The notes beneath the pieces were generated by a model. The model did no database searches. It was not told the DNA's origin and was given only the letters and a program-made list of their open reading frames with translations. From Acidimicrobiaceae bacterium (lineage in GTDB: Bacteria; Actinomycetota; Acidimicrobiia; Acidimicrobiales; Aldehydirespiratoraceae), in NCBI GenBank assembly GCA_009837445.1, contig VXTM01000029.1, positions 1 to 64,000 on the forward strand: a DNA stretch of 64,000 nt, read 5' to 3'. Shown here piece by piece: positions 41,990 through 50,825 of this stretch. How positions within the stretch are numbered: position 1 is the stretch's first letter; every line of letters begins with the position of its first letter. The position numbers and the translations under genes are program-made.

Positions 41990-43225
41990 ATGACCGACTT
42001 GCACATCGATCCGGAGCGGCTTTGGTCGCGGCTGATGGACATGGCCGAGGTGGGGGCCACCCCCGCCGGGGGATCGAACCGGCAGGCGCTGTCGGACGAC
42101 GACAGGGCCGGACGGGAGCTGTTTATCGGATGGGCTGAGCAAGCCGGCTGCTCGATCGAGTTGGACGGGGTGGGCAACCTGTTCGCCCGGCGGCCGGGCA
42201 CGGACCTCGATGCCCTTCCGGTGGTGCTTGGCAGCCATCTCGACACCCAGCCCACCGGCGGGCGGTTCGACGGCGTGTACGGCGTGCTGGGCGGGCTTGA
42301 GGTGGTCGAGGCGCTCAACGACCACGCCGTTGAGACCCGAGCCCCAGTGGAGGTGGCGGTGTGGACCAACGAGGAGGGTTCCCGCTTCCCGGTGTCGATG
42401 ATGGGCTCCGCGGTGTGGGCCGGTGTGCTGCCGCTGGACGAGGTTCGGGCCATCGGTGACCGCTCGGGCATCACCGTGGGCGACGAGCTCGACCGCCTCG
42501 GCTGGGCCGGCGCCGCCGCGTTCGGCAAGCCGCTGGGCGCGTACCTGGAACTGCATATTGAGCAGGGGCCGATCCTGGAGGCCAGCGGCTCATCGATCGG
42601 GGTGGTCACCGGGGTGCAGGGGATCCGCTGGTTCAGGGTAACCATCGAAGGGTTCCCGGCCCACGCCGGCACCACGCCCATGGACCGCCGCCACGACCCC
42701 GCCCGCCCGGTGGCCGACGCCCTGAGCGGGATCTACGAGATGGCCGCCGCCCACGCCCCGCAGGTGCGGCTGACCCCGGCGATGTTCTCTTCCGAGCCGG
42801 TGTCGTCCAACACCGTTCCGGCCCATATCACGTTCACCATCGACATGCGCCACCCCGACGCCGAGATCCTGGAGAACCTGGACGCGGCCCTGCGGAGCCT
42901 GGTGGCCGATGCCGCCGACGCCCACGGCTGCGGGCACCGGATCGAGGTCATCAACGACTGCGCTCCGGTCGTGTTCGATCCGAGGTGCGTCGACGCGGTG
43001 GAGGCAGCCGCCCGACGCTGCGGCTTCGCCCACGAGCGTATCGGCTCGGGCGCAGGCCATGACGCCTGCCATGTGGCCCTAAAGGCACCGGCGGGGATGA
43101 TCTTCGTGCCCTGCCAGGGCGGGCTGTCGCACAACGAGGCCGAGTCGATCGAGCCCGACGCCGCCGGCCGGGGTGCCGAGGTCCTGCTACACGCCGCCCT
43201 GGACCTGGCCGGCACGGTCGGCTGA
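41990..43225 (+). CDS. M20-family amidase (N-carbamoyl-L-amino-acid hydrolase/allantoate amidohydrolase type)
   Basis: 411 residues from ATG 41990. Zinc-ligand motifs run in order: VVLGSHLDTQPTGGRFDGVY (His, Asp), WTNEEGSRFPVSM (Glu-Glu), YLELHIEQGPILEASG (His-Glu) and MIFVPCQGGLSHNEAE (C-terminal His). The dimerisation lid has RWFRVTIEGFPAHAGTTPMD. These hydrolyse N-carbamoyl amino acids, ureido acids or allantoate, releasing CO2 and ammonia. With the amidohydrolases and acetamidase nearby it suggests use of C-N compounds. Confidence 0.9.
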   Translation: MTDLHIDPERLWSRLMDMAEVGATPAGGSNRQALSDDDRAGRELFIGWAEQAGCSIELDGVGNLFARRPGTDLDALPVVLGSHLDTQPTGGRFDGVYGVLGGLEVVEALNDHAVETRAPVEVAVWTNEEGSRFPVSMMGSAVWAGVLPLDEVRAIGDRSGITVGDELDRLGWAGAAAFGKPLGAYLELHIEQGPILEASGSSIGVVTGVQGIRWFRVTIEGFPAHAGTTPMDRRHDPARPVADALSGIYEMAAAHAPQVRLTPAMFSSEPVSSNTVPAHITFTIDMRHPDAEILENLDAALRSLVADAADAHGCGHRIEVINDCAPVVFDPRCVDAVEAAARRCGFAHERIGSGAGHDACHVALKAPAGMIFVPCQGGLSHNEAESIEPDAAGRGAEVLLHAALDLAGTVG

Positions 43226-43232
43226 GACACCC

Positions 43233-44279
43233 TCAGGGGCGTAGCAGGATCTTTCCGAAGAAGTCGCTCTCCAGCATCTTCTGCTGGGCCGCGGCCGCCT
43301 CGTCCAGCGGGAACTCCGAGTCGATCACCGCAGTGAACCGGCCCGCGGCGACTTCCGTGCAGAAGGTTTCCCACAGCGGCCCCATCTCGTCGGGCCGGTA
43401 CGGGTCCGAACCCAGGATCCGCAGCCCGTTGTGGAACAGGTGGCCCAGCGAACCGATGGTGGCGGTGTCGCCGGAGGCGTTTCCGCAGTTGACCAGCCGG
43501 CCCCCGATGGCCAGCGAGAACATCGACTGGGTGAACAGGGCGGTGCCCACATGGTCGAACACCATGTCCACGCCCCGGCCCTCGGTCACCCCCATGGCCC
43601 AGCCGGTCACGTCGCCGGTGCGGTTGTTGAGCACGTGGTCGGCGCCGAGCTCAAGGGCCAGCTCGCACTTGGCGTCGGTACCGGCGGTGGCCAACACGGT
43701 GGCGCCCGCGTGCTTGGCCAGCTGGATGCCGGCCACCGACACGCCCGACCCGGCGGCGTGGACCATCACCGTCTCGCCCTCTGAGAGGCCGCCCGTGTTG
43801 AACAGGGCATGCCCGGCCGTGAGCCACACCGTGGGGAACGTGGCCGCCTGCTCCAGCGACACGCCGTCCGGCACGCGGTAGCAGTGCGAGGCCGGGACCA
43901 GGCACTTCTCGGCGTACCCGCCGTCGAGCGTCGCTCCCAGGATGCCGAGCTCGCCGTAGAGGTCGCCGAGGCCCGCATGCTTCGAGTTCTCGGGCACTCC
44001 GGCCATGGACGGGTCCGCCACCACCCTGTCGCCGGGCTTCCACTGGGTGACGGCCGCGCCGACCTCAGACACCACGCCGGCGATGTCCATGCCGGCGATG
44101 TGGGGGAACGTGAACCCCGGCATGTAGTACCAGCCGTTGCGCTGGAGCAGGTCGAGCCGGTTGAGCGCGGTGGCCGCTACGTCCAGCACCACGTCACTAT
44201 CGCCGGGAACCGGGTCGTCAACGTCGGTGTACTCCAGCACCTCGGGCCCTCCCGAGGCGCGGTACATCATCGCTTTCAT
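43233..44279 (-). CDS. Zinc-type MDR alcohol dehydrogenase/quinone reductase family protein
   Basis: 348 residues. GroES-like N-domain (YTDVDDPVPGDSDVVLDVAA, FPHIAGMDIAGVVSEVG) and Rossmann domain (VMVHAAGSGVSVAGIQLAKH, ATAGTDAKCELALELGADH). The catalytic zinc Cys at the GHD/GxE position is missing, which places it with quinone oxidoreductase-like members using NADPH without zinc. Substrate unknown. It is convergent with the M20 amidase, only 7 bases between stops. Confidence 0.85.
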   Translation of the reverse strand: MKAMMYRASGGPEVLEYTDVDDPVPGDSDVVLDVAATALNRLDLLQRNGWYYMPGFTFPHIAGMDIAGVVSEVGAAVTQWKPGDRVVADPSMAGVPENSKHAGLGDLYGELGILGATLDGGYAEKCLVPASHCYRVPDGVSLEQAATFPTVWLTAGHALFNTGGLSEGETVMVHAAGSGVSVAGIQLAKHAGATVLATAGTDAKCELALELGADHVLNNRTGDVTGWAMGVTEGRGVDMVFDHVGTALFTQSMFSLAIGGRLVNCGNASGDTATIGSLGHLFHNGLRILGSDPYRPDEMGPLWETFCTEVAAGRFTAVIDSEFPLDEAAAAQQKMLESDFFGKILLRP

Positions 44280-44306
44280 AAGTCAGTCGATCCCTCTCTG
44301 CGTCGC

Positions 44307-44330
44307 GGGCGGCCTTGAGTTAAGCCGCCC
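44307..44330. terminator. Hairpin between two minus-strand genes
   Basis: GGGCGGC (44307-44313) and GCCGCCC (44324-44330) form a 7-base GC stem with a 10-base loop. It lies just after the stop of the VOC gene at 44343 and before the MDR start on the minus strand. There is no U-tract, so termination is only a suggestion. Confidence 0.45.
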
Positions 44331-44342
44331 TCAGCGGCGTTG

Positions 44343-44711
44343 TTAGCCGTGGCCCTCGTCGGGGGTGGCGCCCCACTCGATGATCTGCAGCATGTTGCCG
44401 TCGGGGTCGGCGACGGTGCCGATGAGCCCGAAGGGCATCTGCTCGACCTCGCGCACCCATGAGGCCCCCTGCTCCTTGAGGTGCGCCTCGAGGCCCCGGC
44501 AGTCGCCCACGTCGAGGTTGAGGATTATCCGGTGCCCGTTCTCGTTGGGGCCCGAGACCTCGCTGTGCTCCTCGATGAAGAGTTGGATGCCGCCGAACAC
44601 GAACGCGCCCATCTCGTTCTCGTCGGGACCGAAGCAGGCCCGGTACCAGTCCTTCATGGCGTCTACCTGCGACGACCCCACAAGGATGCTGCCCAGATTC
44701 GGTGCTGACAT
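44343..44711 (-). CDS. VOC family protein
   Basis: 122 residues from ATG 44711, with CCTCCT (a reversed AGGAGG) at 44718-44723. SILVGSSQVDAMKDWYRACF starts the first half and GTVADPDGNMLQIIEWG ends the second, with the VOC metal-ligand Glu pattern. It is one of three VOC genes within 1.4 kb on alternating strands, so they are probably independent rather than one operon. Confidence 0.8.
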   Translation of the reverse strand: MSAPNLGSILVGSSQVDAMKDWYRACFGPDENEMGAFVFGGIQLFIEEHSEVSGPNENGHRIILNLDVGDCRGLEAHLKEQGASWVREVEQMPFGLIGTVADPDGNMLQIIEWGATPDEGHG

Positions 44712-44836
44712 TGGATTCCTCCTGATCACGAGCCGATGGCCGGACGGTATGTCCAACGAGCCAACCGGACCAAATCCGCCCGCCTCAGCCAGGGTCGAGG
44801 CTCGCCGATAATGTCGGACCCACAGGGGGTCGCGCC

Positions 44837-45334
44837 ATGACTGACACCGTCGCATCCAGCGCTGAGGCCGCGTCCTCAGCCGCCGAGCCGCCGCCGTCGC
44901 TGCTCACCCACATTGCGCTGCCGGTGCGCAGCCTCGACGACACGCTCGCGTTCTACGAGAAGTTCACCACCCTGGTGAAGATCTCCGAGCGCCACGATCC
45001 CGAGACCAGGATGCGCACCGCCTGGCTGGCCAACGAGCGCGACATCACCACGCCGGGGGCGGCCCGCTTCGTGATCGTGCTTATGGAGGGCGCGCTGCCC
45101 AAGCAGATCACCGGCGACATCGTTGAGGAGTACGGCTTCCTGACCTCCATCGCCCACCTGGGCATCTCGCTCGACACCCGGGACCAGGTCGACGAGGTGG
45201 CCCGGCTGGCCGACGAGGACGGCTGCCTGGTGCTCGGCCCGATGTACCGCAACCCGGACGTGGGCTACATCTGCCTGATCAAGGACCCCGACGGCAACAA
45301 CGTCGAGTTCTCGGTGGAGCAGGTCCTGGGCTGA
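44837..45334 (+). CDS. VOC family protein
   Basis: 165 residues. After a flexible Ala/Ser-rich N-terminus (about 1-20), LLTHIALPVRSLDDTLAFYE starts the domain and GYICLIKDPDGNNVEFSVEQ ends it. It resembles the protein at 16441-16920 in this last motif, and both read TxxxARxxDEDGCL or similar in the middle. The likely function is a lyase or dioxygenase with an unknown substrate. Confidence 0.8.
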   Translation: MTDTVASSAEAASSAAEPPPSLLTHIALPVRSLDDTLAFYEKFTTLVKISERHDPETRMRTAWLANERDITTPGAARFVIVLMEGALPKQITGDIVEEYGFLTSIAHLGISLDTRDQVDEVARLADEDGCLVLGPMYRNPDVGYICLIKDPDGNNVEFSVEQVLG

Positions 45335-45357
45335 CTGCCCGGGTCCTGCCCGGCGGC

Positions 45358-45750
45358 TCAGGCGTTCTTCTCGGAGGCCGAGCCGGGCACGTAGGTGCCC
45401 TTGTTGCGCCACAGCACGACCTCGTTGCCCCACGGGTCGCGGAAGCCGGCGTGGCGGGCGTCGAACTCCTCCCAGTAGACCTCGTCCCACATCTTGGTGG
45501 CGCCCATCTCGATGGCGAGGGCGAGCCTGTCGGGCGGATCGGCGACCATCACGTAGATGCGGGGTACCGGGCCGCTCACCGGGGTGGTCTCCAGGTGGAT
45601 TCCCAGGTTGGGCTTCACGCCCGGCAGCACTTCGTGGAACTCACCGGCAGGCCGGCGCTTGTACTTCCAGTCGAACAGCGTCTCGTAGAACTGCGAGGTG
45701 GCCTCGGGGTCGGGCGTGGGCAGATCGACGAAGATCAGCGGGTTCACCAT
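45358..45750 (-). CDS. VOC family protein
   Basis: 130 residues. NPLIFVDLPTPDPEATSQFY, then ETLFDWKYKRRPAGEFHEVL and FRDPWGNEVVLWRNKGTY. The layout, including the DPWGN motif, is close to the protein at 15938-16435, so these are probably paralogues. It is convergent with the VOC gene to its left and lies 38 bases after the FGGY kinase stop on the other side. Confidence 0.82.
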   Translation of the reverse strand: MVNPLIFVDLPTPDPEATSQFYETLFDWKYKRRPAGEFHEVLPGVKPNLGIHLETTPVSGPVPRIYVMVADPPDRLALAIEMGATKMWDEVYWEEFDARHAGFRDPWGNEVVLWRNKGTYVPGSASEKNA

Positions 45751-45788
45751 GGTGGTCTCCTCGTTGCTGAACAGTGGTGCCGACCACG

Positions 45789-47114
45789 CTAGACCGCACC
45801 GTCAAGTCGGGCGACTGCGGCGTCGCCGAGAGCTACGAACCGCTCGTAGCCGGCCCGGTAGGCGTCGTCGGGGGACGGCTCAATACGAGTCATGGCCGCC
45901 AGCGGCCACGAGTCCGAGCGCTCGGCACCGACGGGGTCCCACCACCCCAGCGCCGAGCCGGCCGTCAGCGCGCAGCCGTGGGCCGAGAGCTGATCGGGCC
46001 GGTCCGCCATGTCCACCTCGACTTCGAGGATCGACGCCTTGATCGAGCACCACAGGCGGCTGAGCGCGGGCGAGCCTCCGCAGCACATGACATCCATCTC
46101 CACGCCGGAGTCCCGCAGGTCCTCGTGGATGTGCCGCAGGCCGTAGCCGGCCGCCTCCAGCACGGCCCGGGCGATCTCGGCCACGCCAGCATTGAAGGTA
46201 AGCCCGTGGATCTCCCCTCTCAGGCGGGCCTCCCACCGGGGAGCCCGTTCGCCGTCGTGGTAGGGCAAGACCAGCAACCCGCCTGCACCGGGAGCCACCC
46301 CTTCGGCCACACCCAGCAACTCCTCGATGGATCGGCCCGACATGGCAGACCACCACTCCAGCAGCTGCCCGTGCCCGTTCGTGGCCCCCCCGACCACCTC
46401 GACCCCCGCCACCGGGCTGAAGAAGGCGAGCATGTCGGGTGGCCGCTTCGCTGCGTCCACAGCCACGCCCAAGCCGCCGGTACGGCCCCCGGGATCGTGG
46501 CCCCTACGGTGAGTGAAGAGCCCTCCGGCCCAGAAGCTCATGTAGGCGTCGTTGGACGCGCTCACTAGTGGGGTGCCGGCCGCCAGGCCCAGCGAGCCGT
46601 CGCAGTCGCCGATGACCGTGCCCACCTCCACCCGGTTGCCGTAGCCCGGGATGGTCTCCTCGCCGGGCCACAGCCCCTGGATGTCGCCGGCGCCGAGGCA
46701 GCGCAGCGCCCAGTCCCAGATCTGGGCTCCCTCCAGCGGGCGTCCCACCTCGTCGCTGAGGAACTCGAGTTGGGCGAGGTGGTGTTCGGTGCGGCCCAGG
46801 CCGTTCCCGGCCGGATGGCGGCAGGTGGCGGCCATCCCCTCGGTCGCGGCGCCCCCGCGGCCCGCCAACGGCACGGTCGTGGGGCTCTGCCCGCCGACCC
46901 CCACCGCGGCGATCTCCAGCCCGGACTCGTTGACCCGGGCCAGCAGGCGACCCAGACCGTCGAGCCAGGCGGCGGGGTCGGCCCGGCCCGGGGGCCAGGA
47001 CAGGGCTCCCTCGAACGGTTCGTACATCCAGAGCTTGACGTCGCCGCCGGGGGCGAGCGCCACGGCGCGGGCCCCGCCGGTTCCCAGATCGACCCCGACA
47101 ACAACCGGACTCAC
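45789..47114 (-). CDS. FGGY family carbohydrate kinase (xylulokinase-like)
   Basis: 441 residues. The phosphate-binding start VVVGVDLGTGGARAVALAPG and the C-terminal nucleotide site VMCCGGSPALSRLWCSIKAS (Gly-Gly-x-Ser type) mark the sugar kinase/actin fold. GGLGVAVDAAKRP and LLVLPYHDGERAPRWEARLR match the middle of xylulokinase-type members. FGGY kinases phosphorylate sugars and polyols. It lies downstream of a zinc alcohol dehydrogenase on the same strand (31 bases), suggesting polyol oxidation followed by sugar phosphorylation. Confidence 0.85.
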   Translation of the reverse strand: MSPVVVGVDLGTGGARAVALAPGGDVKLWMYEPFEGALSWPPGRADPAAWLDGLGRLLARVNESGLEIAAVGVGGQSPTTVPLAGRGGAATEGMAATCRHPAGNGLGRTEHHLAQLEFLSDEVGRPLEGAQIWDWALRCLGAGDIQGLWPGEETIPGYGNRVEVGTVIGDCDGSLGLAAGTPLVSASNDAYMSFWAGGLFTHRRGHDPGGRTGGLGVAVDAAKRPPDMLAFFSPVAGVEVVGGATNGHGQLLEWWSAMSGRSIEELLGVAEGVAPGAGGLLVLPYHDGERAPRWEARLRGEIHGLTFNAGVAEIARAVLEAAGYGLRHIHEDLRDSGVEMDVMCCGGSPALSRLWCSIKASILEVEVDMADRPDQLSAHGCALTAGSALGWWDPVGAERSDSWPLAAMTRIEPSPDDAYRAGYERFVALGDAAVARLDGAV

Positions 47115-47145
47115 AACTCGCCTTCCGCGCTTCGAAAATGGGCGC

Positions 47146-48162
47146 TCAGCCCACCATCACCCGGTAGACGGGCTGCTCGACGGTCAGGGCCAGAGCGTCG
47201 GCCACGTCGGCCAAGCCGTAGCGGGCCGTGACCAAGCGGTCCAGGTCGGCGGCCAGGGCGCCCGATTGCAGCAGGCCGGCGGCGGTCCGCCAGTCCTCGG
47301 GCTCCTGGCTGAACACGCCGATTATGGACAGTTCGTGGTGGTGGATGCGGTCGGCGCCCACCGACGCCATTACGTCTTTGGGGAAGGCCCCGTAGAGGAC
47401 CACTGCGCCGGCGTCGTCGCACAGGTCCATAGCGAGCTCCACTGCGCCAGGGACGCCGGCGGTGACGAAGACGGTGTCGTGCTGACCCAGCCACCCGGAC
47501 AGGTCATCGGGGCCGGAGGTCCTATCAGCCCCGGCCTCGGCCGCCTCAGCCCGGCGCTGGTCGCTCACGTCGATCAGGCCGACCGAGGCCGCGCCCCAGG
47601 CCCGGCAGAGAGCCAGATGGAGGCGACCCATGTAGCCCGCGCCGATGACAGCCACCCGGTCGCCCGCCCGGAAGCCGCTCAACCGCACCGAGTGCACCAC
47701 GCAGGCCACCGGCTCGCCCATGGCGGCGTGCTCGACGGGGATCTCGCCCACGCAGTAGGTCTGGGCCGCAGCCACTCTCACGATCTCGGCGAGACCGGCC
47801 CCCATCGAGATGGTGCCGTCGCTGAGCGTCCCGCCCTGGGGTCGCTTGCACAGCGCGCTGCGGCCCCGGCGGCACATGTGGCAGGTGCCGCACCGGGTGA
47901 GCAGGTCCATGGTGACCAGGTCGCCGACCTGCGGGGCTCCGGGGAGCGACGCCACCGCCTCGCCCGCCTCCACGACGCGGCCTGCGGCCTCATGGCCCGG
48001 GGCGACGGGATAGATCTGCTTCGTCCCGGCGAACAGGCGGCGCTCCATGGTGCACAGGCCGCAGGTGCCCACCTCTATCAACACGTCCTCGGGGCCGGGA
48101 TGGGGCCTGGGCTCGTCGCGGAGTTCGACCGCTCCCGGTCCGGTGACCACTGCTACCTGCAT
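47146..48162 (-). CDS. Zinc-dependent medium-chain alcohol/polyol dehydrogenase
   Basis: 338 residues from ATG 48162. Catalytic zinc ligands sit in EVGTCGLCTMERRLFAG (Cys) and VAPGHEAAGRVVEAGEA (His-Glu); the structural zinc cluster is LLTRCGTCHMCRRGRSALCK (four Cys). The Rossmann motif is VAVIGAGYMGRLHLAL. This fits threonine/sorbitol dehydrogenase-like enzymes that oxidise a secondary alcohol with NAD. It lies between the amidohydrolase (30 bases upstream) and the FGGY kinase. Confidence 0.87.
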   Translation of the reverse strand: MQVAVVTGPGAVELRDEPRPHPGPEDVLIEVGTCGLCTMERRLFAGTKQIYPVAPGHEAAGRVVEAGEAVASLPGAPQVGDLVTMDLLTRCGTCHMCRRGRSALCKRPQGGTLSDGTISMGAGLAEIVRVAAAQTYCVGEIPVEHAAMGEPVACVVHSVRLSGFRAGDRVAVIGAGYMGRLHLALCRAWGAASVGLIDVSDQRRAEAAEAGADRTSGPDDLSGWLGQHDTVFVTAGVPGAVELAMDLCDDAGAVVLYGAFPKDVMASVGADRIHHHELSIIGVFSQEPEDWRTAAGLLQSGALAADLDRLVTARYGLADVADALALTVEQPVYRVMVG

Positions 48163-48191
48163 GACGCTCCTAACTCGGCGGTGCCGCGACT

Positions 48192-49607
48192 CTAGGCACT
48201 CGGAATGTGGGGCCAGCGATGGGGGATCTCGAGTCCGGCCCTCTCCAGCAGCGACTGCTGGGCGGCGGTGGCCTCGACCCGCAGGTCGGCGACGTCCACC
48301 GTCGTGCAGGTGCCGTCGGAGATGACGAGCCGTCCCGCCACCACCACGTCGCGTACCGAGCGCCCGTCGGTCCCCCACACGAGATGAAGCACCGTCTCGC
48401 CTCGGGGCGCCCAGCCGATCGACGACGTGTCGTGTACCACCATGTCGGCCTGCTTGCCCGGCTCGAGGCTGCCGATCCGGTCGTCCATGCCGATGGCGGC
48501 AGCCCCGGCGATGGTGGCCAGCTCGAATGCGGTGTGGGCGCCGAAGCGCTCAGGATCGACCCGGGTGTCGCGGGCCAGTCCGGCAGCCAGCGCCGCCGTC
48601 CGGAGGATGTCGGAGGTGTCGCCGGCGTTGGACGCGTCGCAGCCGAGGGCCACCCTTCCTCCCCGTTCCACGATCTCGGCGTGGCGTCCCTGACCGGCCA
48701 CTCCCTGGCCCAGGCGCAGGTACGCCCACGGGCAATAGGCGATAGCCGTCGATGTGCTCAGCACCAGCTCCACCTCGGAGTCGTCGAGCCAGACGCCGTG
48801 ACCCACCAGCAGGTGCGGTCCCAGAACGCCCAGCGCGTCCAGGTGGACCAGGGGCCGGCGGCCGGTGCGGGCCAGGTACCGCTCGGGATCCGACGAGGTG
48901 GGCGACATGTGCATGGTGAGTCCGGTGCCCAGGTCCCGGGCCAGGTCGGCGGCTCCGGCCAGGAGCTCGTCGGAGGCGAGATCGTGACCCACCAGCGTCA
49001 CCCAGCCGTCGATGAGCCCGCCGCCGGAGAAGGAGTCCACCACCTCGCGCTGGCGGTCGAGCGTCTCGCCGGCCGGAGCGGTGAACGGACCCTCCTCAAT
49101 GTCCCAGCCCCAGACGCCCATCGTGCCGCGGATGCCAGCCCGCCTCATCCCGGCCGCGGCCCGGTGGGGGTTGGCCACCGTGCCCGCCTCCACCACGGTG
49201 GTGACCCCGTTGGCCAGGTTCTCGACCGAGGACAGCACCGCCGACAGCTCGTCATCGTCGCCGGTGTGGGCCCCGTGAGCCGGCACCGACCACTCGAAGA
49301 TCGACGCCCCCGGGGGCAGGAGATCGGGGATGCAGCTGCGGATGAGAGGATCACCGGTCAGGTGCTGGTGGGCGTTGACCATCCCGGGCGTGACCACGCA
49401 GCCGGTGGCGTCGATCACCTCGGCCTCGGGATAGCGACCGGCCAGTTCCGTGCTCGAGCCGACCGCGGCGATCACATCGCCGGCCACCGCCACCGCCCCG
49501 CCTACAAGCACCTCCCGGGCCGGGTTCATGGTCACCACGTCCCCGCCCGCCACCAGGAGCGTCACCGGGGCCGGCGCGGGGGTGTTGTCGGCTGTCTCGA
49601 CGGTCAC
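48192..49607 (-). CDS. Amidohydrolase family protein (TRZ/ATZ, cytosine deaminase-like), paralogue
   Basis: 471 residues. It opens LLVAGGDVVTMNPAREVLVG; HxH is in TPGMVNAHQHLTGDPLIRS, further ligands are likely near LTMHMSPTSS and LLVGHGVWLDD, and the Asp is in VALGCDASNAGDTSDI, closing IGSLEPGKQADMVVHDTS. The same landmarks occur in the gene at 37658, so the two are paralogues at about 10 kb distance. It heads a probable operon with the alcohol dehydrogenase and FGGY kinase, and its start is divergent from the acetamidase gene. Confidence 0.87.
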   Translation of the reverse strand: MTVETADNTPAPAPVTLLVAGGDVVTMNPAREVLVGGAVAVAGDVIAAVGSSTELAGRYPEAEVIDATGCVVTPGMVNAHQHLTGDPLIRSCIPDLLPPGASIFEWSVPAHGAHTGDDDELSAVLSSVENLANGVTTVVEAGTVANPHRAAAGMRRAGIRGTMGVWGWDIEEGPFTAPAGETLDRQREVVDSFSGGGLIDGWVTLVGHDLASDELLAGAADLARDLGTGLTMHMSPTSSDPERYLARTGRRPLVHLDALGVLGPHLLVGHGVWLDDSEVELVLSTSTAIAYCPWAYLRLGQGVAGQGRHAEIVERGGRVALGCDASNAGDTSDILRTAALAAGLARDTRVDPERFGAHTAFELATIAGAAAIGMDDRIGSLEPGKQADMVVHDTSSIGWAPRGETVLHLVWGTDGRSVRDVVVAGRLVISDGTCTTVDVADLRVEATAAQQSLLERAGLEIPHRWPHIPSA

Positions 49608-49634
49608 CGCCGCCGAGCATAGGCGGATGCGGCC

Positions 49635-50825
49635 ATGCGAGAATCAGCGGGTGCGGCACCGCTCGGACCCTCCGACCCAGCGGAATATGGCCTCCTCGGG
49701 AGCGCCCGGGACTGGCGTGGCCCGGCCGTGATCCTGAACCCTGGCCAGGGCCGCATCGACAGCGACCACTACCTCCCGGTCACGCCGGAGACCAGCCGGT
49801 GGGGCTGGTGGCCGAACCGGCAGACCGCGCCGGTGATGTCGGTGGACAGCGGGACCGTCGTCACGGTGGACACCCTGTCGCACGAGGGGATCCTCGAGGA
49901 TCAAGGCCGTGATCCGGCCGCGTTCTTCGGTGCCCGTGGCATCGACCGGTTCGGGGTGCTCGAAGACGCCGTCGAGATGGCCCGGTATGTGCCCCACACC
50001 TTCGGTGTGGACGGTCCCCATGTGGTGACCGGCCCGATCAACCTTCGGGGCGCCGAACCCGGCGACCTGCTGCAGGTTGACGTGCTGGGCTTCGCGCTGA
50101 GGGTGCCCTACGGCGTCACATCCAACCGGCACGGGTTGGGGGCGCTGCCCGGCGAGATGCCCGACGGCGACGAGCCGCCGGACACGCTCACGCCCGGCAC
50201 CGAACACGGCACCGTGTCGGTGTTCACCGAGGTGGAAGGCGATGCCGAACGGGGTACGGCCGTGCTGCGCTACGGCACCGACAGCATGGTGCGCTACCCG
50301 ATCGCGCCTTTCCTCGGGATGATGGGCGTGGCCCCCGACGTCGACGAGCCGGTCGCCACCCGGCCACCGGGCCGCCACGGCGGCAACATCGACATCAAGC
50401 ACCTGGTGCAGGGCGCCACGCTGTACCTCCCGGTCCAGGTGCCCGGAGCCGGCTTCGCGGTGGGCGACCCCCACTTCGCCCAAGGCAACGGCGAGGTGGC
50501 TCTGACCGCGCTGGAGGGCTCCCTGAGGGCCGATCTGCGCCTGTCGGTGCTATGTGGACCCGAGGCCCGTCGCGCCTGCGGGCTGATCGAGAACCCCTTC
50601 GGCGAGACCGACGACCACTGGATAGCAGTCGGGCTGCACGCCGACCTCGACGAGGCAATGCGTGAGGCGGCGCGGGAGGCCCTGCGCTTCTGCGAGAGCC
50701 GGCTGGGCCTGCCCCGCCACATCGCCTACGCCTACCTGAGCTGCGCGGCCGATTTTGAGGTCACCCAGGTGGTCAACGAGGTGAAGGGCGTCCACTGCCT
50801 CATCGCCAAGCGCGACTTCATGTAG
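49635..50825 (+). CDS. Acetamidase/formamidase family protein
   Basis: 396 residues. The family pattern is clear: VDTLSHEGILEDQG, LLQVDVLGFALRVPYGVTSN, then GVAPDVDEPVATRPPGRHGG NID region, and GDPHFAQGNGEVALTALEGS, which supplies the characteristic GDxHxxQGxGE motif. These release ammonia from short amides such as formamide and acetamide. It overlaps tail-to-tail by 8 bases with the MFS gene on the other strand. Divergent from the amidohydrolase operon by 27 bases, so both promoters share a very short gap. Confidence 0.87.
   Translation: MRESAGAAPLGPSDPAEYGLLGSARDWRGPAVILNPGQGRIDSDHYLPVTPETSRWGWWPNRQTAPVMSVDSGTVVTVDTLSHEGILEDQGRDPAAFFGARGIDRFGVLEDAVEMARYVPHTFGVDGPHVVTGPINLRGAEPGDLLQVDVLGFALRVPYGVTSNRHGLGALPGEMPDGDEPPDTLTPGTEHGTVSVFTEVEGDAERGTAVLRYGTDSMVRYPIAPFLGMMGVAPDVDEPVATRPPGRHGGNIDIKHLVQGATLYLPVQVPGAGFAVGDPHFAQGNGEVALTALEGSLRADLRLSVLCGPEARRACGLIENPFGETDDHWIAVGLHADLDEAMREAAREALRFCESRLGLPRHIAYAYLSCAADFEVTQVVNEVKGVHCLIAKRDFM

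Noticed and set aside
41864-42556. Long minus-strand frame extending the RHH antitoxin upstream
   Set aside because: Antisense to the M20 amidase and carrying the operator; the RHH fold begins at ATG 41863.
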